Below are positions 45,694-54,197 of a DNA stretch of 64,000 nucleotides, piece after piece (position 1 is the stretch's first letter; each line of letters begins with the position of its first letter). The stretch is from Draconibacterium aestuarii (lineage in GTDB: Bacteria; Bacteroidota; Bacteroidia; Bacteroidales; Prolixibacteraceae): contig JAPOHD010000015.1 in the NCBI GenBank assembly GCA_026671195.1, positions 62,001-126,000 on the forward strand, read 5' to 3'. The translations under genes and the position numbers were made by a program. The notes below the pieces were generated by a model. The model was not told where the DNA came from, did no database searches, and saw nothing but the letters and a program-made list of their open reading frames with translations.

Positions 45694-46197
45694 ATGACTG
45701 AAGCAAAAGAAAGGCCTTTAAAAAAGGTAATGATAATTGTGGCTAAAGCCAGTATAGAGGATGTTTACGCAGGTTTAATTATGGCGAATGGTGCGGTAAT
45801 GGAAGGAATAGAAGCAAAACTCTTTTTTACCTTTTTCGGGCTCGATGCAATTACTAAAAAGCAAATGAATAAGTTACACACCGGTGTGGTTGGAAACCCG
45901 GGAATGCGAATGCCGGGAGGTTTACCATTCCCAACTCTGTTAGGAGTTATTCCCGGAGTTGAAGCAGGTGTGTCGGCAATGATGAAAAAACAAATGGATG
46001 CTTTGGATGTGCCGCCGGTTGATGAATTTCTGGATATGATTACAGCAGGAGGGGGAGAAATATATGCCTGTAAAATGGCGGCTGATATGTTTAAACTTAC
46101 CAAGGATGATTTAAGCGACCATGTAAAAGCGATTATTACTGTTGGCGATTTGTATGCCATGTCGGGAGGCGATGGTACACAAATTATTTTTACCTGA
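45694..46197 (+). CDS. DsrE/DsrF-like (DsrE2) sulfur-transfer protein
   Basis: A 167-residue sulfur-transfer protein of the DsrE2/DrsE-peroxiredoxin-like type. It begins KKVMIIVAKASIEDVYAGLIMANGAVMEG, has the long glycine-proline insert GMRMPGGLPFPTLLGVIPGVE and ends VGDLYAMSGGDGTQIIF. The active Cys 126 is in IYACKMA. Such proteins bind a persulfide and pass it to DsrC- or TusA-type carriers. It lies 18 bases after the DsrC-like gene and is the last gene of this operon, before a strong terminator. Confidence 0.88.
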   Translation: MTEAKERPLKKVMIIVAKASIEDVYAGLIMANGAVMEGIEAKLFFTFFGLDAITKKQMNKLHTGVVGNPGMRMPGGLPFPTLLGVIPGVEAGVSAMMKKQMDALDVPPVDEFLDMITAGGGEIYACKMAADMFKLTKDDLSDHVKAIITVGDLYAMSGGDGTQIIFT

Positions 46198-46221
46198 CAG
46201 TATTTTGGAGTTAGGAGGATG

Positions 46222-46263
46222 CGTCATCGTCCGTCGTCTGACGGATGGTGGCGTTTTTTTTTT
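46222..46263 (+). terminator. Strong terminator after the SQR-DsrE operon
   Basis: A 14-bp stem with three G-U pairs (CGTCATCGTCCGTC with GACGGATGGTGGCG) and a GTCT loop is followed by ten T. It separates the plus-strand operon from the convergent cytochrome genes. Confidence 0.9.
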
Positions 46264-46297
46264 GTCCATGTCAGAATTTGTATGGCGATATTTTGAG

Positions 46298-49027
46298 TTA
46301 TTCCCATTCAGGTAAAACACATTTACTACTCCGGTTTCCCAGTTGCTTCTCAAAATCGTCAAGGCCCGATAACATTACTTTGGAATCCTCTTCGTGGCAG
46401 GTTAAGCAAGCACCTGTAGTAAGTATTGCTTTTTGTTGTTCAATGGTAAACGGAAAAACATCGCTTCGGGTTGAAACGGCTCCGCTACGGTTTTGGAGAA
46501 ATCCTGTCCAGGCATCGGCCGGCAGATTATCGTGTTTGTCATTTTCGTAGAAGGCATCGAATTCCCACTTCCCTTTATCTTCATCGATAGTGTAAGTTAG
46601 TTCGCCTTCACCAAAACCAAGCGCCACCGGATCGTTGTGGCAGCTTTTGCAACTTCTGCCTTTCGACGAAGTTGTGTGTGGTGCACTGGGTGCATACAAG
46701 CGGTGAAAGATAGCCGGGTCATTCTCGTTCCCGGTATAGGATTGTTTATCGATGGTAAGAATCATTCCCGGAACAACAGGTATTATCTCGTCTTTGTCAT
46801 CCGATTTTCGTACGCCGAGCGTTGGAGGTTTTGCCAGATACTCTCCAATTAATTCTACCCAGCCTCCTTTTTGTTCTTCATTTTTGATCATGTTGTAGCT
46901 GGGCTCTTCCGAATCGTATAAATTATGACAGCCAATACAAGTGGGCGCCCAGGCGGTGTGGCAACTCGAACAGGAAAGGTTGGAGTGCGCATTGTTGCGA
47001 ACGCAAATGCTTGCCGGTGCGGTAAGCGCTATTTTTTCGCCTGTATTCTTTTTCAGAAAATAGATGGAATCACTTTCAACAGAAGTATTAATTAGTGCGC
47101 GTTTGTGTTTTTGAGTAACCAGAAACTCCCTGCCGGCAACATTGTTAAAACGTAGCGCTGCAATTAAGGCCGATTCATTATCCAGGTTTTCGGCTGAAAT
47201 TGTATTTGGTTTTTCATAAACATGACAGTCGGCACACGAAACATCCTGCTGATTTTCCTGGTGGGCGTAAAGATTTCCATCTCCCATAACTTCGTATGAA
47301 TGATGGCAATCCACACATTCCAGTCCAAGCTGATGATGTACATCCTCCTGTTTTTTTGTGAAAACACGAAATCCCTCCACCAGACGATAATTGCTGCTAT
47401 CAGGCATTTCTTCCTTTTCAAGTGTAGTTTCGTGCCAGCCTTCGTAATTGGTTGAGATACGACCTGATCGGCTGTGGCATCCAAAACAATGGTTGTTTGA
47501 TATCTGGAGGTCTATCGATGGATGAGCTTTTACTTTTGCATTATGACTAAATGCCAGTGCTTTTTCGGCTTCCGGGCTGTAATTTAAATGACAGGCCAGA
47601 CAACCTCCTCCGCGGCTCGATTCGTTGACGGGGCCAAATTCTGTTTTTGGATTTCCAAGATGACAACGCACGCACAAATTTCGAAGGTGCTCGTCGGCCG
47701 GCGTGTTTCCAAGTTGGTGTACATTGGTTAAAATATCAGGATTGTCCTGTTCATTAAAAACAAAACGGTCAACACTGATCATTCCGCTTAACGTCGACAT
47801 CAAACCTGTGGGTACACGTTCAACAATCTCCGGATGACATTCTGTGGTTCCGCAACTTTGAGGTGCCGTTGCCAGGTTTCCCGGGATTAAAACCATATTT
47901 CGGTGCGACTCGTTTTTGTGGGTTGTAAACGGATTTCCACCGTGACAGGAGGCACATCCAATGGCATCGGGATCATGCGAAGTGCTAAATCCTGTGGTTC
48001 CGGTGTGGCAGGCCAGGCAGCTTTCTTTTCGCCCTTGAATTATTGCGGCGTTGGTAGCTTCAGCTATTTCAAACTCGGGATTTAAGTTAACCCGTGTAGT
48101 TTTAAAATTATGAAGTACGCTATACGTATAACCCGGTTGGCCCGGATAAGTCCATGCCCAGCGTTCTCCTCTAAAAAACAATCCGATTATTGTCAGAATT
48201 AAATAGAATCCGGTAAAAACCAACAATCCACGTTTGGTGATAAATGAAATTCTTTTTTTCGCCGAGTTTACCAGGTAGATGAGGACGATTAGAATAAGGA
48301 ACAGGAGTAACGACCACTCGGGATGTTTTAACCAGTGTAGAATTTCCTGGAAGCCCACAAAATACCACGGGCCTTTTACGGTTGGATTCAGATTGTCGTG
48401 TAACGGAGCGCTAAATAAAAAGCTAACGATAAAAGTTGCTGCAAACGAAACAATAAAATCAAGGTATCGGGGCCAGATTATTTTACTGTGTTCAACAATT
48501 ATAATACCCATAAAAACAGTAAATGTAGCGATGTGATGTACATATATTAATTGGTAACTGTCTGATGCGCCGATTAGCGAAAAGGCCAGTGCTTTTCCAA
48601 TCAGCGGAACACGTTCTGCCAGCGTTTCTAAAATCTGTCGGGCTTGTTCACTGTCAGAGTCTCCCTTCAGCAGAAACCCCGTAATCATTGCCAGAAAAAT
48701 GATCAGCACACCGATACTCAATCGGAAAGCAATTCCTTTTTTGAGTCCGATTCTTTTTTTGTAATGAAAATGATCGTACAAATGAATAAGGCTCAGAATC
48801 AGGAAAAACTGCGAACTCCAGTAATGTAAATTCCGAATTAATGATGCCCACGGATTACTGATCATCATGGTGCTGACACTTAAATAGGGATCCTCAACAT
48901 CGAAAGGGATGGCCAGAAAAATACCGGAAACAATCACCAGCCAGAACAAGGCAATCGCATAGGTTCCAAAAGTGGTTTTTCCCTTTCTTTTTCTGTTTTT
49001 AACTCCCGATTTCAATGTTTTGTCCAT
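46298..49027 (-). CDS. Cytochrome b / dodecaheme cytochrome c fusion protein
   Basis: A 909-residue fusion. Residues about 20-310 are membrane-embedded and resemble the bc1/b6 cytochrome b N-terminal half: the histidine pair in NLHYWSSQFFLILSLIHL is 14 apart, and the second pair in VHHIATFTVFMGIIIVEH is 15 apart, as in b6-type proteins. KGPWYFVGFQEILHW and HPEW follow, then two more helices. The periplasmic remainder has eleven CXXCH motifs and one CX4CH (SCGTTECH), so about twelve c hemes. The ATG at 49027 lies inside the Rieske gene (29-base overlap). Quinol or quinone chemistry linked to a multiheme wire is the likely role. Confidence 0.85.
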   Translation of the reverse strand: MDKTLKSGVKNRKRKGKTTFGTYAIALFWLVIVSGIFLAIPFDVEDPYLSVSTMMISNPWASLIRNLHYWSSQFFLILSLIHLYDHFHYKKRIGLKKGIAFRLSIGVLIIFLAMITGFLLKGDSDSEQARQILETLAERVPLIGKALAFSLIGASDSYQLIYVHHIATFTVFMGIIIVEHSKIIWPRYLDFIVSFAATFIVSFLFSAPLHDNLNPTVKGPWYFVGFQEILHWLKHPEWSLLLFLILIVLIYLVNSAKKRISFITKRGLLVFTGFYLILTIIGLFFRGERWAWTYPGQPGYTYSVLHNFKTTRVNLNPEFEIAEATNAAIIQGRKESCLACHTGTTGFSTSHDPDAIGCASCHGGNPFTTHKNESHRNMVLIPGNLATAPQSCGTTECHPEIVERVPTGLMSTLSGMISVDRFVFNEQDNPDILTNVHQLGNTPADEHLRNLCVRCHLGNPKTEFGPVNESSRGGGCLACHLNYSPEAEKALAFSHNAKVKAHPSIDLQISNNHCFGCHSRSGRISTNYEGWHETTLEKEEMPDSSNYRLVEGFRVFTKKQEDVHHQLGLECVDCHHSYEVMGDGNLYAHQENQQDVSCADCHVYEKPNTISAENLDNESALIAALRFNNVAGREFLVTQKHKRALINTSVESDSIYFLKKNTGEKIALTAPASICVRNNAHSNLSCSSCHTAWAPTCIGCHNLYDSEEPSYNMIKNEEQKGGWVELIGEYLAKPPTLGVRKSDDKDEIIPVVPGMILTIDKQSYTGNENDPAIFHRLYAPSAPHTTSSKGRSCKSCHNDPVALGFGEGELTYTIDEDKGKWEFDAFYENDKHDNLPADAWTGFLQNRSGAVSTRSDVFPFTIEQQKAILTTGACLTCHEEDSKVMLSGLDDFEKQLGNRSSKCVLPEWE

Positions 49028-49391
49028 TCTCCGTAATTTTCGATGGAATAATTTCAAGGTTTTTATAGGCCGGCCCCTTTAGTATTTTCCCGGTTAAATC
49101 ATACTCCGATCCGTGACAAGGGCACACCAGTTTTCCGTTTTCCGCATTGTTTATAGTGCAGCCCAAATGTGAACATTTTGAGCTGAGTACAGTGGTTGTA
49201 CCTTCATTATTCACAACAATGTAATTGTCGATAAATGAAACCGTTTTGTTTTTATTGAAAGGGAAAACGCTTTTTGATTGTTGGCTTGTGGCAAGGTGGT
49301 TTACTATGAGTTTGTTCCACAAAAACACAAAAATAGCGGCAATTCCTGCTGCGGCAATCTTTAAAAATGTTCTCCTTGTATTTGTTGCCAT
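48999..49391 (-). CDS. Rieske 2Fe-2S protein
   Basis: A 130-residue membrane-anchored Rieske protein. The N-terminus NTRRTFLKIAAAGIAAIFVFLW is a twin-arginine signal-anchor. The cluster ligands lie in CSHLGC and CPCHGS, including the two extra cysteines that make the usual disulfide. It is short, with only the cluster-binding domain. It overlaps the cytochrome b/multiheme gene by 29 bases, so the two must be made together and probably form one quinol-oxidising complex in place of a standard bc complex. Confidence 0.93.
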   Translation of the reverse strand: MATNTRRTFLKIAAAGIAAIFVFLWNKLIVNHLATSQQSKSVFPFNKNKTVSFIDNYIVVNNEGTTTVLSSKCSHLGCTINNAENGKLVCPCHGSEYDLTGKILKGPAYKNLEIIPSKITENGQNIEIGS

Positions 49392-49730
49392 TTGTTAGTT
49401 TAAAAAAGCAAATGTAATAAATTGATGATAGCAAAGAAATCGAATCATTTTGAATTGTAGTAAGAAGCAGTAGTCGTTAGTTCATACAATTTTAAAAAAC
49501 GTGTGTGTAGTATTTTTTAGAAAAAAAATATGAGGCCACTGTTATGTAACATAAGTTGCAATTAATAATGATTAAAATATATGCTAATTTTAAGAGACAA
49601 TTATTCTTTAAAATAAAGGGAACTCAAGTTTTGTATTGAACATTGGATTTAAAATAATGGGTCAGTCAATTTTCTTATTTTTAACGGTTTCAAATTGGTT
49701 TTGTAACTTACAATTTACAGTTATACTTTC

Positions 49731-49738
49731 TATATTTG
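49731..49738 (+). promoter_or_regulatory. Probable -7 element of the psrABC operon
   Basis: TATATTTG followed by CC, the same core as upstream of tRNA-His and the DUF2723 gene. A TTTG at 49700 is 27 bases away, which is too far. The leader to the ATG would be about 125 bases. Confidence 0.45.
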
Positions 49739-49746
49739 CCACCTGA

Positions 49747-49774
49747 ATATCTAAATCTATAAATATTTAGATAT
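49747..49774. promoter_or_regulatory. 28-bp dyad in the psrABC leader
   Basis: ATATCTAAAT, 8 bases and ATTTAGATAT form a perfect inverted repeat starting about 9 bases after the -7 box. It could be an operator overlapping the transcription start or an RNA hairpin in the leader. Confidence 0.5.
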
Positions 49775-49871
49775 GATAATTTTGTTGTGTGATGAAATTT
49801 AACCTTTCAGTATTTTGAGTACAAATCGAATTTGTAAAATAAATAAAGGTTAAGTCAAATATTTTATAATA

Positions 49872-52127
49872 ATGAAGACAAGACGGGATTTTATCAAGAT
49901 TTCAACTGTTGGAGTTGGTGCTGCAGCCATAAGTTATAAGGCTCTGGGATCAAAAGGTTTTGGGTTGTTTGAGTCGAAATTGGAGGGACCAGTGAGCGAC
50001 GAAGACCTTACACCGTATCCAACCTACTGCGAAGTGTGTTTCTGGAAATGCGCCGCATGGGCCTATGTCGATAAAAAAGGTCGTATCCGTAAGGTTTTGG
50101 GAAATAAAAACGATCCGCATTGCAATGGCCGTTTGTGTCCGAGAGGTACTGGTGGTGTTGGAATGACGTATGACGAAGATCGTTTAAAAACTCCACTGAT
50201 CAGAGAAACTCGTAACGACGGTACGCAATACTTTAGAGAAGCCTCATGGGATGAAGCACTTAATAAAGTGGCGGATAAAATGAAGGAGGTAAAAGAAAAA
50301 CACGGACCGGAAGCTTTTGGTTTGTTTAATCACGGTACTCCCGGCGGACAATTTCATCATCTTTTACGTGCCTACGGTTCTGAGAGTAATGCTGAACCGG
50401 CTTTTGCCAATTGTCGCGGGCCACGTATGTCGGCTTATTTTTCCACTTTTGGTGCTTATGTTGGCTCACCGGAAAGTACGGATATACGCGATACAAAATG
50501 TTTGGTATTAATAGGATCGCACATTGGCGAAAATATGCACAATTCGCAGGTGCAGGAAATGTCGGAAGCGATCGACAATGGCGCTACAATTATTACGGTT
50601 GATCCGCGATTTTCAACTGCCGCTGCACATTCCAGTTTTTGGTTGCCGATAAAACCGGCTACCGATATTGCCCTGATAATGGCCTGGATTCATGTGCTGA
50701 TATATGAAGAGCTTTTTGACAAAGATTTTGTTGAACGATATACTTTTGGTTTTGATCAGCTAAAAGAACACGTTAAAAATATGACTCCGGAATGGGCTTA
50801 CGGAATTACAGATATTGAGCCCGAGCAAATACGGAGAACGGCCAAAGAAATGGCCGGAGCTGCACCTGCAGTTGTTATTCATCCCGGACGCCATTTGGTT
50901 TGGTACGGCGACGACACACAGCGTGCACGTGCAATGGCAATTTTATCGGCTTTACTTGGTGCCTGGGGTAAACGAGGCAGTTTGTATTTTGCCGAAGGAA
51001 TTAAAATTCCGGAATATCCACAACCTCATTATCCGGAAACGAAATGGGGATGGAGAGATTGGAATGGCGATAAGTATCCGTTGGCAACAATGGGAATTAC
51101 CACTGAATTGCTAAAGGCTTCAATTCCAAGATTAAATTACGAACATCAGGTAAAAGCCTGGTTGATTGCCGGAACAAACCTTCCGCTTGCAATGCCCGAT
51201 AAACCACTGTTTAAGGAGGCGGCAGCAGCTGTTGAGTTTATTGCAGTGATGGATACTATGCCAATGGAAGTAACCGGTTACGCCGATGTTGTTTTTCCTG
51301 AAGCCACTTATTTGGAGCGTTACGATGTAATCAGATCGGCCGCGAACCGTGAACCAAACATTGCGTTACGCATGCCGGCAATCGAACCAAAATACGATTC
51401 AAAACCGGGGTGGTGGATTGCCAAACAATTGGGCGAACGTTTGGGCTTGCACGACTATTTTAATTACGATGATTATGCGGAAGTAATTGACTGGCAACTT
51501 AAAAAATTGGGAACTTCGCTGGAAGAGATGAAAAAAATCGGCGTTAAAAAATTCCCAAGGAAAAGTGGCCCGTTATACATGGGTGAAGGTGAGGATTTTG
51601 AATTCAATACAAATACGGGTAAAATCGAATTGTATTCTGTTGATTTTGCAGATCATGGATTTGATCCTATCCCAAAATATACAAAACACCCGGAACCGCC
51701 TGCCAATTTCTATCGATTAATATACGGACGTGCTCCAATGCATACTTTTAGCCGAACCATTAACAATCCAAACTTATCGGACTTAATGAGTGAGAACAGT
51801 GTTTGGGTAAATCCAAAAGTAGCCGATTTGTGGGGATTGAAAAAAGGACAGGAAGTATGGTTGAAAAACCAGGATGGAGCCATAACAACATTCCCGGTTA
51901 AAATTCGTGTAACGGAAAGAATCAGATGGGATTCGGTGTACATGGTTCATGGTTTTGGACATGCCAATAAAAAATTATCGCGGGCATTTGGTCGCGGTGC
52001 GGCTGATACCGAAATGATAACAAATGTGATGGTTGACCCGATAATGGGAGGAACCGGAATGAGAGGAAACTTTATAACGTTTTTAAAAGAAGACCCGGCT
52101 TTGAATAGAAAGGAGGCTAAAGCATGA
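49872..52127 (+). CDS. psrA: Molybdopterin oxidoreductase, polysulfide/thiosulfate reductase-like catalytic subunit
   Basis: A bis-MGD enzyme of the DMSO reductase family, closest in style to PsrA/PhsA. The Tat signal is TRRDFIKIS. The 4Fe-4S cysteines are C53, C56, C60 and C89 (CEVCFWKC and LCPRG). Cys 181 (FANCRGP) is a candidate Mo ligand. MopB blocks follow, such as LVLIGSHIGENMHNS and VDPRFSTAAAHSSFWLPIKPATD. A C-terminal molydopterin-binding domain includes SENSVWVNPKVADLWGLKKGQEVWLKN. The substrate could be polysulfide, thiosulfate or another sulfur oxyanion; arsenate or tetrathionate cannot be excluded. It is the first of seven genes and overlaps psrB by 4 bases. Confidence 0.85.
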   Translation: MKTRRDFIKISTVGVGAAAISYKALGSKGFGLFESKLEGPVSDEDLTPYPTYCEVCFWKCAAWAYVDKKGRIRKVLGNKNDPHCNGRLCPRGTGGVGMTYDEDRLKTPLIRETRNDGTQYFREASWDEALNKVADKMKEVKEKHGPEAFGLFNHGTPGGQFHHLLRAYGSESNAEPAFANCRGPRMSAYFSTFGAYVGSPESTDIRDTKCLVLIGSHIGENMHNSQVQEMSEAIDNGATIITVDPRFSTAAAHSSFWLPIKPATDIALIMAWIHVLIYEELFDKDFVERYTFGFDQLKEHVKNMTPEWAYGITDIEPEQIRRTAKEMAGAAPAVVIHPGRHLVWYGDDTQRARAMAILSALLGAWGKRGSLYFAEGIKIPEYPQPHYPETKWGWRDWNGDKYPLATMGITTELLKASIPRLNYEHQVKAWLIAGTNLPLAMPDKPLFKEAAAAVEFIAVMDTMPMEVTGYADVVFPEATYLERYDVIRSAANREPNIALRMPAIEPKYDSKPGWWIAKQLGERLGLHDYFNYDDYAEVIDWQLKKLGTSLEEMKKIGVKKFPRKSGPLYMGEGEDFEFNTNTGKIELYSVDFADHGFDPIPKYTKHPEPPANFYRLIYGRAPMHTFSRTINNPNLSDLMSENSVWVNPKVADLWGLKKGQEVWLKNQDGAITTFPVKIRVTERIRWDSVYMVHGFGHANKKLSRAFGRGAADTEMITNVMVDPIMGGTGMRGNFITFLKEDPALNRKEAKA

Positions 52128-52657
52128 GATATGCAATGGCAATAGACACAAAAAAATGTGTCGGATGTGGCGACTGTGTAGTTGCCTGCCAAACAGAGAA
52201 TAATGTTCCGCACGGCTACTGCCGTGACTGGATTGTGGAGAGAGTAGATGGAACGTATCCAAGTCTGAGTCTGGAGTTTCGTTCTGAGCGTTGTAACCAT
52301 TGCGACAATTCGCCTTGTGTGCGCTGCTGCCCAACAGGAGCAAGTCACATTGTTGATGGCGGAGTTGTTTTGGTAACGCCTCATAAATGTATCGGCTGCG
52401 GAGCCTGTATTGAGTCGTGCCCTTACGATGCACGTTATCCACATCCTGAAGGACACGTTGATAAATGTACTTTTTGTATTCATCGCGTTGAAAAAGGACA
52501 AAACCCTGCCTGCGTAGATGTTTGTCCAACAAACTGTTTGCATTTTGGCGATTTGGACGATCCAAACAGTGCAGTTTCATTGGCGTTGAAAGATCGCAAA
52601 TGGAAAGTCCTGGCACCAGAAGCCGGTACAAAACCACAACTATATTTTCTTACCTAA
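52124..52657 (+). CDS. psrB: 4Fe-4S electron-transfer subunit (PsrB/NrfC-like)
   Basis: The electron-transfer subunit of the complex, with four 4Fe-4S sites: CVGCGDCVVAC, CNHCDNSPCVRCCP, CIGCGACIESCP and CTFCIHRVEKGQNPACVDVCP. At 177 residues it matches PsrB/DmsB. There is no signal, as expected for a subunit exported with its Tat partner. The start overlaps psrA by four bases and psrC follows after 17 bases. Confidence 0.93.
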   Translation: MRYAMAIDTKKCVGCGDCVVACQTENNVPHGYCRDWIVERVDGTYPSLSLEFRSERCNHCDNSPCVRCCPTGASHIVDGGVVLVTPHKCIGCGACIESCPYDARYPHPEGHVDKCTFCIHRVEKGQNPACVDVCPTNCLHFGDLDDPNSAVSLALKDRKWKVLAPEAGTKPQLYFLT

Positions 52658-52674
52658 AAATAAACTAGAACAAA

Positions 52675-53616
52675 ATGAAAGAAGAATTATTTGTTAGTGG
52701 ACGAAATATACCGAATATTGATCCATTCTTAAAAATCTGGCATTGGCAAATTCCCCTTTATTTATTCTTAGGAGGATTGGCAGCAGGCATTCTGTTTTTT
52801 GCCGGTTATTTTGTAGTTAGAGGTAAGGAAAAAGAAATGCAGACTGCCGTAAAGTGGGCGCCGTTATTGGCTCCAATTGCACTCGTACTTGGTTTGGGTG
52901 CTTTGTTCTGGGATTTAAAGCATAAACTCTATTTCTGGCAGTTGTATACAACCATTCGTTTGGAATCTCCAATGGGATGGGGGGCCTGGACTTTGATGAT
53001 CATTACTCCTTTGTCGTTGATTTGGGTAGCCAGTTATATGAAAGAGATTTTTCCCTGGTGGGACTGGAAATTTAAATTACTGGATAAGTTTGAGGCATTT
53101 GTAATAAAATACCGTGTTCCGTTAGCGTGGGTAATGATGATTTATGCGATTATTCTCGGAGTATATACCGGAATTCTGCTTTCTGCATTTAATGCCCGCC
53201 CACTTTGGAACACATCCATACTTGGGCCTCTGTTCCTGGTTTCAGGATTTTCAACGGGGTTGGCGGCAACCATCTGGATGAGTAAAGACGCCGCAGAACG
53301 TAAAGTATTAAGCCAAATCGATTTGGTTTTTATTTTTGTTGAGATTTTCCTGATTATCCACTTATTTATGGGATTTTTGGCCGGATCAGAAACCAGTATC
53401 GAAGCTGCAAACCTGTTTTTAGGTGGTCCTTTTACCGTAAGTTTTTGGGTATTTGTAGTTTTATTGGGGCTTGTATTTCCTGCTGTTCTGGAAACTTTGG
53501 AAATTTGGGGTTTTCATGTTCCAAAATGGTTACCTGCAGTACTTATTTTGTTTGGCGGATTAATGTTCCGTTTTATTATGGTTGAAGCCGGACAGATAAC
53601 CAGATATTTATATTAA
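52675..53616 (+). CDS. psrC: NrfD/PsrC membrane subunit
   Basis: The quinone-binding membrane anchor of the reductase, with about eight membrane helices. The first has the NrfD-type WHWQIPLYLFLGGLAAGILFFAGYF. RLESPMGWGAWTLM and PLWNTSILGPLFLVSGFSTGLAA are further family blocks, and the protein ends in a helix with FRFIMVEAGQ. The 313 residues are typical of PsrC. It has no heme histidine pattern, in line with the NrfD family, and would pass electrons between quinol and PsrB. Confidence 0.92.
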   Translation: MKEELFVSGRNIPNIDPFLKIWHWQIPLYLFLGGLAAGILFFAGYFVVRGKEKEMQTAVKWAPLLAPIALVLGLGALFWDLKHKLYFWQLYTTIRLESPMGWGAWTLMIITPLSLIWVASYMKEIFPWWDWKFKLLDKFEAFVIKYRVPLAWVMMIYAIILGVYTGILLSAFNARPLWNTSILGPLFLVSGFSTGLAATIWMSKDAAERKVLSQIDLVFIFVEIFLIIHLFMGFLAGSETSIEAANLFLGGPFTVSFWVFVVLLGLVFPAVLETLEIWGFHVPKWLPAVLILFGGLMFRFIMVEAGQITRYLY

Positions 53617-53635
53617 TTCCGTAAAATTCAATAAA

Positions 53636-54172
53636 ATGAATATGAATAATACTATCATCGATCAGCCAAAATATATAAATCCATATCTGGGAGGTGTTTT
53701 GCTTGGTTTGCTGATTTTAGCAACAGTTTACATTACCGGACGCGGATTAGGGGCAAGTGGTTCCATTAAAAGCGCAGTAGTTACAACTTCAAATACAATT
53801 GCACCGGAAGCAACCAAAGCCAATTCTTATATGGGCAAATTTGTTAGCGACGATCATTCGCCGATGTATACCTGGTTAGTTTTCGAATCATTGGGTGTAC
53901 TGCTTGGAGGTTTGTTATCGGGTATCATTTTTGGGAGAACCAAAAAATTCCGTACCGATCATGGTCCAAAAATCACCAGTAAAAGAAGGTGGATTTATGC
54001 CACAATTGGTGGAGCTCTTTTTGGTATTGGCAGTCAGTTTGGACGTGGTTGTACCAGTGGAGCCGCATTAAGTGGAACAGCCACTTTTGCATTGGGAGGA
54101 GTTATTGTAATGTTTGCCATTTTTGGTACTGGATACGTAATCTCCTATTTTTTCAGAAAAATGTGGATTTAG
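53636..54172 (+). CDS. YeeE/YedE family half-transporter (first of two)
   Basis: A half-length member of the YeeE/YedE (TsuA-like) family that imports thiosulfate or related sulfur species. About four to five membrane helices are seen. The conserved sulfur-pathway cysteine is in SQFGRGCTSGAALSGTATFALGG near the C-terminus. A loop of about 60 residues after the first helix (ASGSIKSAVVTTSNTIAPEA onwards) is also seen in two-gene forms. It lies 19 bases after psrC and 25 bases before the second half. The two halves together equal one full YeeE protein. Confidence 0.88.
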   Translation: MNMNNTIIDQPKYINPYLGGVLLGLLILATVYITGRGLGASGSIKSAVVTTSNTIAPEATKANSYMGKFVSDDHSPMYTWLVFESLGVLLGGLLSGIIFGRTKKFRTDHGPKITSKRRWIYATIGGALFGIGSQFGRGCTSGAALSGTATFALGGVIVMFAIFGTGYVISYFFRKMWI

Positions 54173-54197
54173 TTTTAAATATTAAAAAATTATAAGA

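Larger units (their letters stand above)
49392..49871. other. Divergent control region between the Rieske and psr operons
   Basis: No gene is seen. It holds a -7 element at 49731 and a palindrome at 49747-49774 on the psr side, and 340 AT-rich bases on the Rieske side without a recognised motif. Confidence 0.5.

Noticed and set aside
48654-48851. Possible separate small gene or frameshift inside the cytochrome b/multiheme gene
   Set aside because: The long frame is continuous, with histidine spacing intact on both sides, so the alternative frames are shadows.
52083-52637. 184-codon minus-strand open frame opposite psrB
   Set aside because: It lies fully antisense to the ferredoxin subunit, whose four cysteine clusters leave no doubt about the coding strand.
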